Assembly (NCBI RefSeq): GCF_051379705.1
Contig: NZ_CP179868.1
Coordinates: forward strand, 2,852,001-2,916,000
DNA from: Ekhidna sp051379705
Lineage (GTDB): Bacteria; Bacteroidota; Bacteroidia; Cytophagales; Cyclobacteriaceae
Length of the DNA stretch: 64,000 nt
Direction: 5' to 3'
Of the stretch, positions 35,498 to 42,897 are shown piece by piece. The notes below the pieces were generated by a model. That model saw only the letters and a list, made by a program, of their open reading frames with translations, had not been told where the DNA came from and ran no database searches. A program made the position numbers and the translations under genes. How positions within the stretch are numbered: position 1 is the first letter of the stretch; every line of letters starts with the position of its first letter.

Positions 35498-36601
35498 ATG
35501 AACATTTCTTTCAGTAAGCTTTTTTATGTTATTGCATCCATCATTGGCATTACAGCAATCCTACACTTTGCCAAGGTGATTTTGATTCCGATTTTCTTTG
35601 CCATGTTGTTTGCGTTCATACTTTATCCGTTGGTAAAATGGTTGAGAGGAAAAGGTGTGAAAAAACTCCTTGGAATAATTCTTTCCATTGGGATTGTGTT
35701 TGTAGTAATACTCGGAGTATTGGTGCTTTTTTCTACACAAATCATTGAAATGGCTGGTCAGTATTCCAACTTTCTAGCCAAACTGGAAGAGACACTCGAC
35801 AAGTCCATAGCTTTCTTGAATAGTAAGGTCCAAATCATTCCTGATATTGAATCGCAAGAAATCATAGATAAGCTTTCAAACCTCTTCTCAGATAGCAGTT
35901 TTTTAATTATTTCAGACACGGTGAGTGTTACAAGTTCATTTTTCTCCTTCGTTATTTTAACCCTTATCTATTCTTTTTTGATCCTATTCTATAGTGAGCA
36001 TTTGACCGAAGCGTTGTCCCGCTTTAGTTCAAAAAAACATAAACGCTATTTTGTGAACATGCTCCGGGAAGTTCAGCAGGTTGGCCAGCAATACTTTACA
36101 GGCATGCTGCTACTAATCGTAATACTCGGTGTTCTAAATACTACGGGGCTACTTATTTTGGGAATTGATTACGCATTTTTCTTCGGTTTTTTGGCTGCAC
36201 TTCTAGCAATTATACCCTACGTAGGAACGACTCTAGGAGGATTGATTCCAACATTGTATGCATTCGCGACATACGACAGTTATTGGTATCCGGTGGGCGT
36301 AATCGCTATATTTTGGTTTATCCAGTTTGTAGAAGGAAATTTCCTCAATCCTAAAATAGTAGGTGGAAACATGCAGATCAATGCACTCTTCTCAATCTTT
36401 TCACTGATTGTTGGTAGCGTATTATGGGGCATCGCTGGTATGATTTTATTTCTTCCGCTAGTAGCCATGATTAAAGTGGTGTGCAGCCATTATGAAGAGC
36501 TTAAACCTATAGCCGCTCTAATTGGAGAACGAATCACAGAGGTGGAAAAAGTGCAAGAAAAGCGTCTGATTGATAAGGTGATTGAAAGTATCAAAAACTA
36601 A
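35498..36601 (+). CDS. AI-2E family transporter (PerM-like)
   Basis: A 367-residue polytopic membrane protein of the AI-2E/PerM family: hydrophobic pairs at the N-terminus (residues 7-35 and 57-85), then a soluble helical region, and several C-terminal spans. The segments FAMLFAFILYPLVKWLRGKG, ALLAIIPYVGTTLGGLIPTL and FLNPKIVGGNMQIN are typical. Family members include the AI-2 exporter TqsA and Na+/H+ antiporters, so the transported substrate cannot be predicted. It is convergent with the GIY-YIG-like gene, one base between stops. Confidence 0.87.
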   Translation: MNISFSKLFYVIASIIGITAILHFAKVILIPIFFAMLFAFILYPLVKWLRGKGVKKLLGIILSIGIVFVVILGVLVLFSTQIIEMAGQYSNFLAKLEETLDKSIAFLNSKVQIIPDIESQEIIDKLSNLFSDSSFLIISDTVSVTSSFFSFVILTLIYSFLILFYSEHLTEALSRFSSKKHKRYFVNMLREVQQVGQQYFTGMLLLIVILGVLNTTGLLILGIDYAFFFGFLAALLAIIPYVGTTLGGLIPTLYAFATYDSYWYPVGVIAIFWFIQFVEGNFLNPKIVGGNMQINALFSIFSLIVGSVLWGIAGMILFLPLVAMIKVVCSHYEELKPIAALIGERITEVEKVQEKRLIDKVIESIKN

Positions 36602-36602
36602 T

Positions 36603-37058
36603 TCACTCAAATCGGTTATAAATACACTCAAACTGGCATTGAAGATAAAGTGTAGTGATTTGCCGCTCCAGATCATCGGGCACATCCATAAATACGATTT
36701 TCATTTTTTTCATTTCATCTAAAGCCTCACTTTCACTATGCGAAGCTTTGATTGAGCAGATGGTATGAGCAAGTTTCATCTGGTATTTGCTGTTCCCTTT
36801 AAACTGTCTCACAATCCTCCTAATCACATAAGCGGATTCGTCTATATATGCCATTTTATCTCCTTCTATAAAGCCATAAATACCCTTAAAGTCTGTTAAC
36901 CTACCGATTTGCTTGAGAATAGATTGTACACCCATTCCTTTTTCATAAAAAAGGTCAGCCGATAATGCGCTGTCCATGAGCACTTGCATCATATTTGCCC
37001 GTTTGGGAAGATTCTCTTTTATTATTCTGTCGAAGCGCAGGGCAAGTGGCTGTTTCAT
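36603..37058 (-). CDS. Degenerate GIY-YIG-like domain protein
   Basis: A 151-residue cytosolic protein. The segment FKGIYGFIEGDKMAYIDESA (residues 57-76) and the following RRIVRQFKG match the GIY-YIG nuclease pattern (GIY at 59-61, candidate catalytic arginine at 80-84), and the ending (LYLQCQFECIYNRFE) matches the C-terminal block of Bacteroidota GIY-YIG proteins. However, the YIG motif reads YID and the usual catalytic glutamate is not obvious, so it may be an inactive nuclease or a binding protein. The assignment rests on motif reading alone. Confidence 0.5.
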   Translation of the reverse strand: MKQPLALRFDRIIKENLPKRANMMQVLMDSALSADLFYEKGMGVQSILKQIGRLTDFKGIYGFIEGDKMAYIDESAYVIRRIVRQFKGNSKYQMKLAHTICSIKASHSESEALDEMKKMKIVFMDVPDDLERQITTLYLQCQFECIYNRFE

Positions 37059-37199
37059 TAGGGTAGTAATTGTACTTGAAGTTAAAGATTTGATTTCAAA
37101 CTATTTTATGAATATCGAATCTCCTGTAGTGGTTAAATTTTTTCATGTGAGAAAAAGTTCTATTTTTATCACTCCTTTCACATTGAGAAAATCCAGAAA

Positions 37200-37574
37200 T
37201 TGAGTAATCCAAAATATACTTGTTTAATAGTCGAAGACGACCCAGCTTTTGCCGAAATATTGAAAGTGGTGGTAGGCAAAGTTTCGGAAGTGGAGTTGCT
37301 TGGAGTATGTGACAATACACTAGATGCTGCAAAACGGATTGATCTGGACAAGCCTGATGTTCTTCTTTTGGATATTAATATTTCGGGACTGGAAGGTCCG
37401 GAGATTTTAGAACTAAGCGATCACAAACCGAAAACTGTTGTAATAACCAGTCATCCGGAAGAGGTAATGGAAAACTACGACGTTGAGTATACTACCTTCA
37501 TCCAAAAACCACTTAAAAATTCTGACCAATTAGTGAATGCGATTCATAAATGTCTTAAATTAATGAGTCATTAA
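37200..37574 (+). CDS. Single-domain response regulator (TTG start)
   Basis: A 124-residue stand-alone receiver domain. The acidic pocket is E12-D13-D14, the phosphoacceptor D58 (LLLDINIS), T83/S84 (VVITSH) and K103 (FIQKPLK), so it should be phosphorylatable. There is no output domain. The frame has no ATG at the N-terminus, and the receiver starts cleanly at TTG (37200). It precedes two histidine kinases: 23 bases separate it from the first, with a hairpin in the gap. It probably acts as a phosphorelay partner. Confidence 0.85.
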   Translation: MSNPKYTCLIVEDDPAFAEILKVVVGKVSEVELLGVCDNTLDAAKRIDLDKPDVLLLDINISGLEGPEILELSDHKPKTVVITSHPEEVMENYDVEYTTFIQKPLKNSDQLVNAIHKCLKLMSH

Positions 37575-37577
37575 GGC

Positions 37578-37596
37578 CAGCAGGAATCTCCTGCTG
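37578..37596 (+). promoter_or_regulatory. Intercistronic hairpin before the first histidine kinase
   Basis: CAGCAGGA pairs perfectly with TCCTGCTG over the loop ATC, ending one base before the kinase ATG at 37598. There is no T-tract, so it is not a standard terminator; position suggests an effect on translation initiation or mRNA stability. Confidence 0.5.
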
Positions 37597-37597
37597 A

Positions 37598-39238
37598 ATG
37601 AAGAAGTTTCTATCGAAGATTAACCAAGCAGGCCTTGAGGGCCTGGAAGATCCACTCAATTACAGAAGGGTATTATTTGTAAATAATATTTCTCTGGTGA
37701 GTAGTGGTGTCTCATTTCTAGTCACATTGCTGGTAGCTTTTGAAGGCCTTTTCCCCCAGTTTATCATTACTTTTTGTGGCGGACTCCTCTTCTTGTTTGT
37801 GATTTACTTCAACTCCAAACAGTATTACTCACTAGCGAGATTTAGTTTTCTTATAATTTCAGTGGGATTGCTTACTGTCGCCTCATATACGGCGCTGGGG
37901 CAAGGCAGATTCAACGAAGTTGAGAATATTTTGATTGGCTTCATGGCTGTGAATTATTTGCTGTATGATGGCAGGTTTAGATACATTGGATTTATACTTA
38001 TTTATGGTGTTTTACTTTGGCTAAAGTTTATGAAGCAGGGGCACTCTGGCCTTCCGTATGATTTGAATTTTTATCTGACAATTCAGAATGTCACAATTCT
38101 TTGCCTTCTGTTATTTCTTTTCGTTCACGCCTTCAGAAAATCACTCCTCAAAGCTTTTTTGAAGCTTAAAGAGAAGGATGAGCTTCTATATTCAATGATT
38201 GATAATGTTCCGCTGTATATCGGGTTGTTAGATCAGGAGATGCGATATAAGATGGTGAATATCAACTATGAAAGATCTTTTGGAGTAGATCGAGATAAGA
38301 TCATTGGGTCACATGTTAATGATGTGCTGCCGGAGAACATTCTAAGCAAACATCTACCGATGATAGAACAAGCCCTAAAAGGTGAGAGTCCGGAGTTTTT
38401 AGAGCTTACGAAGATGCCCAACGGAAATATTTTTTATGCAGGCGGAAGGTATTCTCCAGTGCGAACTGATACAGGTGAAATTTCTGGAATCTCAGTTTTT
38501 GTAAATGATGTCAGCAAGCTAGAGGAAGCTAAGAATAAGCTAAAAGCTGCAAATTCAACAAAAGACAAGCTCTTCTCCATCATCGCGCATGATATCAGAG
38601 GTCCCCTTGATTTGTTTGATGGATTGGTAGACTATTCTTCATCAGGAAATATTTCCAAAGAAGAATTTATTCAACATCAAAAAAGTGTTAAAAATAAATT
38701 GTCTGACCTGAAAGAAACGGTGAACACCTTGCTCGAATGGGCAAGGACACAGCTTGATGGTATCAACACCTTTCCTACACCAACTAATATCAATGATATT
38801 GTCAAATCAAACCTTGAGCTTTATGAAGGCTTGATCGCTAAAAAGAATATTATGACTAGTGTAGATATAGTCTCTGATGCAATTGCTTATTTAGATGCTA
38901 ATCACCTTAAAATAGGGGTGCGCAATATGATTCACAACTCGTTGAAATTTACTGAAAAGGATGGGACTTTAAGTATTCGGGGAGTGCGCAAGGAGAGTAA
39001 AGTAATCCTTGAAATAGAAGATAATGGGCTTGGAATGGAAGCGAAGCGCATAGAGTCTATTCTGAACAAGGATTTACAAAATTCAAAAAGCGGGACAGAG
39101 GGGGAGGGCGGCACAGGCTTGGGCCTCAGCTTCAGCCTCGAATTGCTTGAAAAAAACAACTGTGATGTGAAAATTGAGAGCGAGGTAGGAAACGGGACAA
39201 AGATCATTATTTCTATGCAGGCAGATATTGGCAATTAA
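37598..39238 (+). CDS. PAS histidine kinase with N-terminal membrane domain (first copy)
   Basis: A 546-residue sensor kinase. About six membrane spans (residues 25-190) are followed by a PAS domain (residues 195-310, YKMVNINYERSFGVDRDKII), a HisKA-like dimerisation domain with the phosphoacceptor H331 (FSIIAHDIRGPL), and an HATPase domain (N-box IHNSLKFTE, EIEDNGLGM, GTGLGLSF). No periplasmic sensor domain, so the signal may be membrane- or PAS-borne. It is followed by a close paralogue at 39378 and preceded by a receiver. Confidence 0.9.
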   Translation: MKKFLSKINQAGLEGLEDPLNYRRVLFVNNISLVSSGVSFLVTLLVAFEGLFPQFIITFCGGLLFLFVIYFNSKQYYSLARFSFLIISVGLLTVASYTALGQGRFNEVENILIGFMAVNYLLYDGRFRYIGFILIYGVLLWLKFMKQGHSGLPYDLNFYLTIQNVTILCLLLFLFVHAFRKSLLKAFLKLKEKDELLYSMIDNVPLYIGLLDQEMRYKMVNINYERSFGVDRDKIIGSHVNDVLPENILSKHLPMIEQALKGESPEFLELTKMPNGNIFYAGGRYSPVRTDTGEISGISVFVNDVSKLEEAKNKLKAANSTKDKLFSIIAHDIRGPLDLFDGLVDYSSSGNISKEEFIQHQKSVKNKLSDLKETVNTLLEWARTQLDGINTFPTPTNINDIVKSNLELYEGLIAKKNIMTSVDIVSDAIAYLDANHLKIGVRNMIHNSLKFTEKDGTLSIRGVRKESKVILEIEDNGLGMEAKRIESILNKDLQNSKSGTEGEGGTGLGLSFSLELLEKNNCDVKIESEVGNGTKIIISMQADIGN

Positions 39239-39377
39239 AATGTGCTAAACATGGAACAATAACTTCTGATAAGGTCGTTTCAACAAGTGGCAGTAAAAAA
39301 ATATTTTTTTTGAGGTTACTTTTCGCTGATTAATCTTATTCAATCATGGAAAGTTAATATTTCCATGTAAACCCCTC

Positions 39378-41021
39378 ATGAAGCCCTTTTCATCTAAGAC
39401 ACTTTTAAGGACTGGGATGTCGCATGCCCAATCACCGCTTGATAAGCGGAGGATAGCCCTATTTAATTACTTAATACTTTTTTGTTTAATCACTTCATTG
39501 CTTTTAGGTGGAATTACAATCACATTTGGACTGATCATTCAGCCAATACTCTGCTTTGTAGCAACCACACTGCTTTCAATCTCATTTGTTCTGAATCATT
39601 TTGGAAAAATCAGATTCTCAAAGGCTTATTTTATTACGCTCTGCGTTCTTATGATTGTCGGTGCATCGTTAATCTACATTCGCGAAGGGCAAGATGTAGA
39701 CCTTGAAAACATGCTATTTGCCGCAATGGCAATTACAATGTTTCTGGTTGATGGATTAAAAAAACACTTCGTCTACTGGCTCATTTTTGGATGCTTCATT
39801 TTTTTGAAAGTCTTAAGCCTGAATGCGCTAGGGGTTGATGGAACAATCTTCGGTCTGACACTCATCAATAATGTCGTTGTAGCAGCGGTTTTATATCTCT
39901 TTTTATATGTTTTTAGGTCTATACTGATCAAGGCTTTTGATAGATCAGATCAGCATGAGCAAACATTAAGGTCTTTGTTAGACAATGCTCCTCTGCTAAT
40001 GGCCTTGGTGGATGCCGAGGGAAACTTTATACTGGTTAACAATAACTACTCAAGTCGTTTCGGTCATAAGCGTCGCGAGCTTATTGGTAAGAATAGACGA
40101 GAAGTTCTTCCTCAGGATATTTTTGAAAAGCACGAGCCGATGTTTCAGGAGGTATTGAAGTCGAAAAGTCAGGTTTCATTTCTAGAAGAAACCAGTCTGC
40201 CGGATGGATCTGTCATTTCAGCAAATGGAAAGTATGAACCAATATTAAACGCTGATGGAAAGGTTGAATCGATAGCCATCTGCGTTGATGACGTCAGTGA
40301 GCTCGTAAGAGCTCATAGAGCATTAAAGGTGGCCAATGAAACTAAAGACAAGTTATTCTCAATCATTGCTCATGATATCAAGAGCCCGCTCAATTTGTTT
40401 CACAGCATTTTGAGTTTGAATCATGATGATGTAATCTCAAAAGAGCAATTTATTGAGTACCAGGATAGCCTTAAACGGCGCTTAACAAGCCTGACTGATA
40501 CAGTAGACGAGCTCCTTGAATGGGCACGAATGCAGCTAGGTGGGATAAGCGCTTATCCAGCGAAAGTAAATGTTAGCTCTGTAGTTCATGAAAATGCTGA
40601 TCTTTTCCATACACTTATTCAACGCAAGAACATTGACTTTAAAATAGACGCACCATCTGAGATGGAAGCCTGGATTGATGAAAATCACTTCAAAGTGGCG
40701 ATTAGAAATCTAATTCACAATGCGATCAAATACACGAATGGAGGAGGAAGTGTCAAGGTTGTAGGAAATCAAAATGATGATGAGACGATTGTGAAAATAA
40801 AAGATACAGGTATTGGGATGAGCTCCGAACGTATCAATTCAATCATTAAAAAAGAGATTCAGAAATCTGAAGTAGGTACAGACAAAGAAATAGGAGCCGG
40901 ACTAGGTCTTAGTCTTAGTCTGGGGCTTTTGGAAAAAAATAATTGCGATATATCCGTAACGAGCGAAATCAACAAAGGGACAACCATTGAGATTAAGATT
41001 CCCAACTCAGCTAGCAAGTAA
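39378..41021 (+). CDS. PAS histidine kinase with N-terminal membrane domain (second copy)
   Basis: The 547-residue tandem paralogue of the kinase at 37598. The same plan is seen: hydrophobic N-terminal spans, PAS domain (FILVNNNYSSRFGHKRRELI), H332 in FSIIAHDIKSPLNLF, and HATPase (KIKDTGIGM, GAGLGLSLSLGLLEKNNCD). The kinase core and C-terminal tail are the most alike; the sensor membrane domain has diverged most. A 139-base gap separates the copies, so the second may have its own promoter. It ends with a strong bidirectional terminator shared with the tRNA-Lys gene. Confidence 0.9.
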   Translation: MKPFSSKTLLRTGMSHAQSPLDKRRIALFNYLILFCLITSLLLGGITITFGLIIQPILCFVATTLLSISFVLNHFGKIRFSKAYFITLCVLMIVGASLIYIREGQDVDLENMLFAAMAITMFLVDGLKKHFVYWLIFGCFIFLKVLSLNALGVDGTIFGLTLINNVVVAAVLYLFLYVFRSILIKAFDRSDQHEQTLRSLLDNAPLLMALVDAEGNFILVNNNYSSRFGHKRRELIGKNRREVLPQDIFEKHEPMFQEVLKSKSQVSFLEETSLPDGSVISANGKYEPILNADGKVESIAICVDDVSELVRAHRALKVANETKDKLFSIIAHDIKSPLNLFHSILSLNHDDVISKEQFIEYQDSLKRRLTSLTDTVDELLEWARMQLGGISAYPAKVNVSSVVHENADLFHTLIQRKNIDFKIDAPSEMEAWIDENHFKVAIRNLIHNAIKYTNGGGSVKVVGNQNDDETIVKIKDTGIGMSSERINSIIKKEIQKSEVGTDKEIGAGLGLSLSLGLLEKNNCDISVTSEINKGTTIEIKIPNSASK

Positions 41022-41060
41022 ATTCTACTTATAGCTCCGTGCTGAACCTCATTTAATAAA

Positions 41061-41090
41061 AAAACCTCAAGCCTAGCTTGAGGTTTTTTT
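41061..41090. terminator. Bidirectional terminator between the second kinase and tRNA-Lys
   Basis: AAAACCTCAAGC pairs with GCTTGAGGTTTT over a 3-base loop. The right arm leads into a T-tract (plus strand) and the left arm follows an A-run (T-tract on the minus strand), so it can end both the kinase transcript and the tRNA-Lys transcript. Confidence 0.9.
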
Positions 41091-41095
41091 GTATG

Positions 41096-41168
41096 TGACT
41101 GGCCTGGGGCTCGAACCCAGGACCCACGCCTTAAAAGGGCGTTGCTCTACCAACTGAGCTAGCCAGTC
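41096..41168 (-). tRNA. tRNA-Lys(TTT)
   Basis: A 73-base tRNA with acceptor GACTGGC/GCCAGTC, D-arm GCTCAGTTGGTAGAGC, anticodon stem ACGCC/GGCGT enclosing CTTTTAA, giving anticodon TTT (41133-41135), and T-arm with GGTTCGAGCCC. Discriminator A; CCA is not encoded. Confidence 0.96.
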
Positions 41169-41232
41169 ATTTTAATTCTCCTTTCGTATAAAAAGAAGTG
41201 CAATTCAAGGCCACTGTCTTAAATTGCGGATG

Positions 41233-41240
41233 CAAAAATA
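41233..41240 (-). promoter_or_regulatory. Candidate -7 element for tRNA-Lys
   Basis: On the minus strand TATTTTTG (41240-41233) fits TAnnTTTG about 65 bases upstream of the tRNA. No TTG stands at the ideal -33 spacing. Confidence 0.42.
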
Positions 41241-41263
41241 GAAATCTTAATGAATTTTACCAC

Positions 41264-41980
41264 ATGATTAACAGAATAAAGGTGAGATTATTTCTAGGAA
41301 TTTTATTCAGCTGCTTTTTCAATAGCCTAATAGCCCAAAATAGCAGCCTTGAAGAAGGTGATTCTTTGTTTAATCAGCAAAAATTCACTGAGGCATACGA
41401 AAAATATGAACTTATTTTTTGGGAAGGTGAAGCGTCTCAAGCAATGTTGCTCAAAATGGCATACATACAAGATGGCTTAGGTAATTATACTGACGCTCTT
41501 TTTTTCCTGGACAAGTACTATCAGATGTCGGCAGATAGAAATGTAGTGGGTAAGATTCAAGAACTATCTGAGGCGAATGAGCTGAGTGGATATAGCTATG
41601 ATGATGTCGATTATTTTCTAGCGTTACTCAAAAAATATCGGTTGCATTTAATTTCCTTACTCGTAGCTGTAATGCTAATGTTGATTGTATACATCTTTCA
41701 GAAATCAAAAGGTGAGGAAAAACCTATATCGGCAGGTATTATTCAATTGATCGTTGTCTGTTGTTTATTGGGTGTGGTGAATTTTGAAGGCTCTCCTAAA
41801 GCTGTGGTGATGTCTGATTATACATTACTGCGCTCTGGTCCATCTGCAGGAGCCGAACCAATCGAAGTACTCAATAAAGGTCACAAGGTAAAAGTCCTCA
41901 ATCGGGATGAGGTTTGGACACAGATTCTTTGGGATGGAAGAGAAGTGTACGTGAGAAATGGAAAGCTGAGAGTTATTTAA
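41264..41980 (+). CDS. TPR and SH3-domain membrane protein (BatE-like)
   Basis: A 238-residue exported or membrane protein. I start it at the ATG at 41264 (MINRIKVRLFLG), which gives an N-terminal signal ending LIAQ; the upstream extension overlaps the tRNA promoter region. A TPR-like region (EEGDSLFNQQKFTEAYEKYE) is followed by two hydrophobic spans (about residues 128-145 and 160-176) and a C-terminal SH3-like domain (DYTLLRSGPSAGAEPIEVLN). This layout is typical of BatE-type proteins of aerotolerance operons, but no other Bat gene is next to it. The C-terminus overlaps the convergent SDR gene by 8 bases. Confidence 0.72.
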   Translation: MINRIKVRLFLGILFSCFFNSLIAQNSSLEEGDSLFNQQKFTEAYEKYELIFWEGEASQAMLLKMAYIQDGLGNYTDALFFLDKYYQMSADRNVVGKIQELSEANELSGYSYDDVDYFLALLKKYRLHLISLLVAVMLMLIVYIFQKSKGEEKPISAGIIQLIVVCCLLGVVNFEGSPKAVVMSDYTLLRSGPSAGAEPIEVLNKGHKVKVLNRDEVWTQILWDGREVYVRNGKLRVI

Positions 41981-42770
41981 GCGGATTATCTGGCTCTTTC
42001 TTCATCATGTTATAAATCATCTTATCAAGACGCGAAGGAATGATTTTGTTGAGTACGACAGCCATTTTTCCTTCAAAAGTTAATATTAAATCCCTTTTTT
42101 TCTTTTGTGCAGCCTTAAATGTACGATCAGCCACCTCGTCAGAACTCATCATTTTTTTCTCGTCTCGCGGAGATTCTCCTTGTGCCTTCCCATCTGCTGT
42201 TAACGCTGCGTTACGAATATTTGAGCTTGTAAACCCCGGGCAAACTACCAGTACGTTTACACCTCGCGTCATGACCTCAGTGCGTAGTGCTTCAAAAAAT
42301 CCTTGCATTGCGAATTTGGAAGAGGAGTAAGCAGTTCGGGCAGGAGTGGAGCGCCACCCGTTTATAGAGGAGATCGCAATGATTGTTCCTTTGGATTCCA
42401 ACAAATAAGGTAATGCAAACTTAGTGGCATAGATAGATCCATAGAAGTTGATATCCATGAGTTGTTTGAATACTTCTAAATCTACTTCCTCAAAAAGGGC
42501 TCGCATGGAAATTCCGGCATTACAAATCAGTACATCGATTCGCCCAAACTTCTTCACGGCAGCATTAACCATTTGCTCATTATGATCCTTGTCAGCAGCA
42601 TCTAATTCGAGGGCCAAATGAGGCCGCTCACCTAAGTCTGAAACCACTTGAGACATGCGCTCACCGTTCCTTCCTGTAAAGACTACTGCGTACCCCTCAT
42701 TAGCGTATTTTAACACTAATGATTTACCAATGCCCGACGAACCTCCTGTAATAATTGCGACCTTTTGCAT
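41973..42770 (-). CDS. Short-chain dehydrogenase/reductase (SDR)
   Basis: A 265-residue classical SDR oxidoreductase. The NAD(P)-binding motif TGGSSGIG is at residues 8-15, NAG at 84-86, and the active-site triad S135, Y148 and K152 (YSSSK) is intact. The C-terminal region contains a basic, hydrophobic tail (KMAVVLNKIIPSRLDKMIYN). Its substrate is not predictable. It is divergent from the DUF5686 gene at 42898 and overlaps the convergent TPR/SH3 gene. Confidence 0.92.
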   Translation of the reverse strand: MQKVAIITGGSSGIGKSLVLKYANEGYAVVFTGRNGERMSQVVSDLGERPHLALELDAADKDHNEQMVNAAVKKFGRIDVLICNAGISMRALFEEVDLEVFKQLMDINFYGSIYATKFALPYLLESKGTIIAISSINGWRSTPARTAYSSSKFAMQGFFEALRTEVMTRGVNVLVVCPGFTSSNIRNAALTADGKAQGESPRDEKKMMSSDEVADRTFKAAQKKKRDLILTFEGKMAVVLNKIIPSRLDKMIYNMMKKEPDNPLK

Positions 42771-42897
42771 ACAAACGAAAATGAAATGGTATAACTTTTG
42801 CCAAGATAGCTCACATTGAAAAACTTTAAATAAAAATGTACACGATGCAACCTAAGCATCCGTTCAAGCATTAACCTAAAAACCCTATATCAACTCA

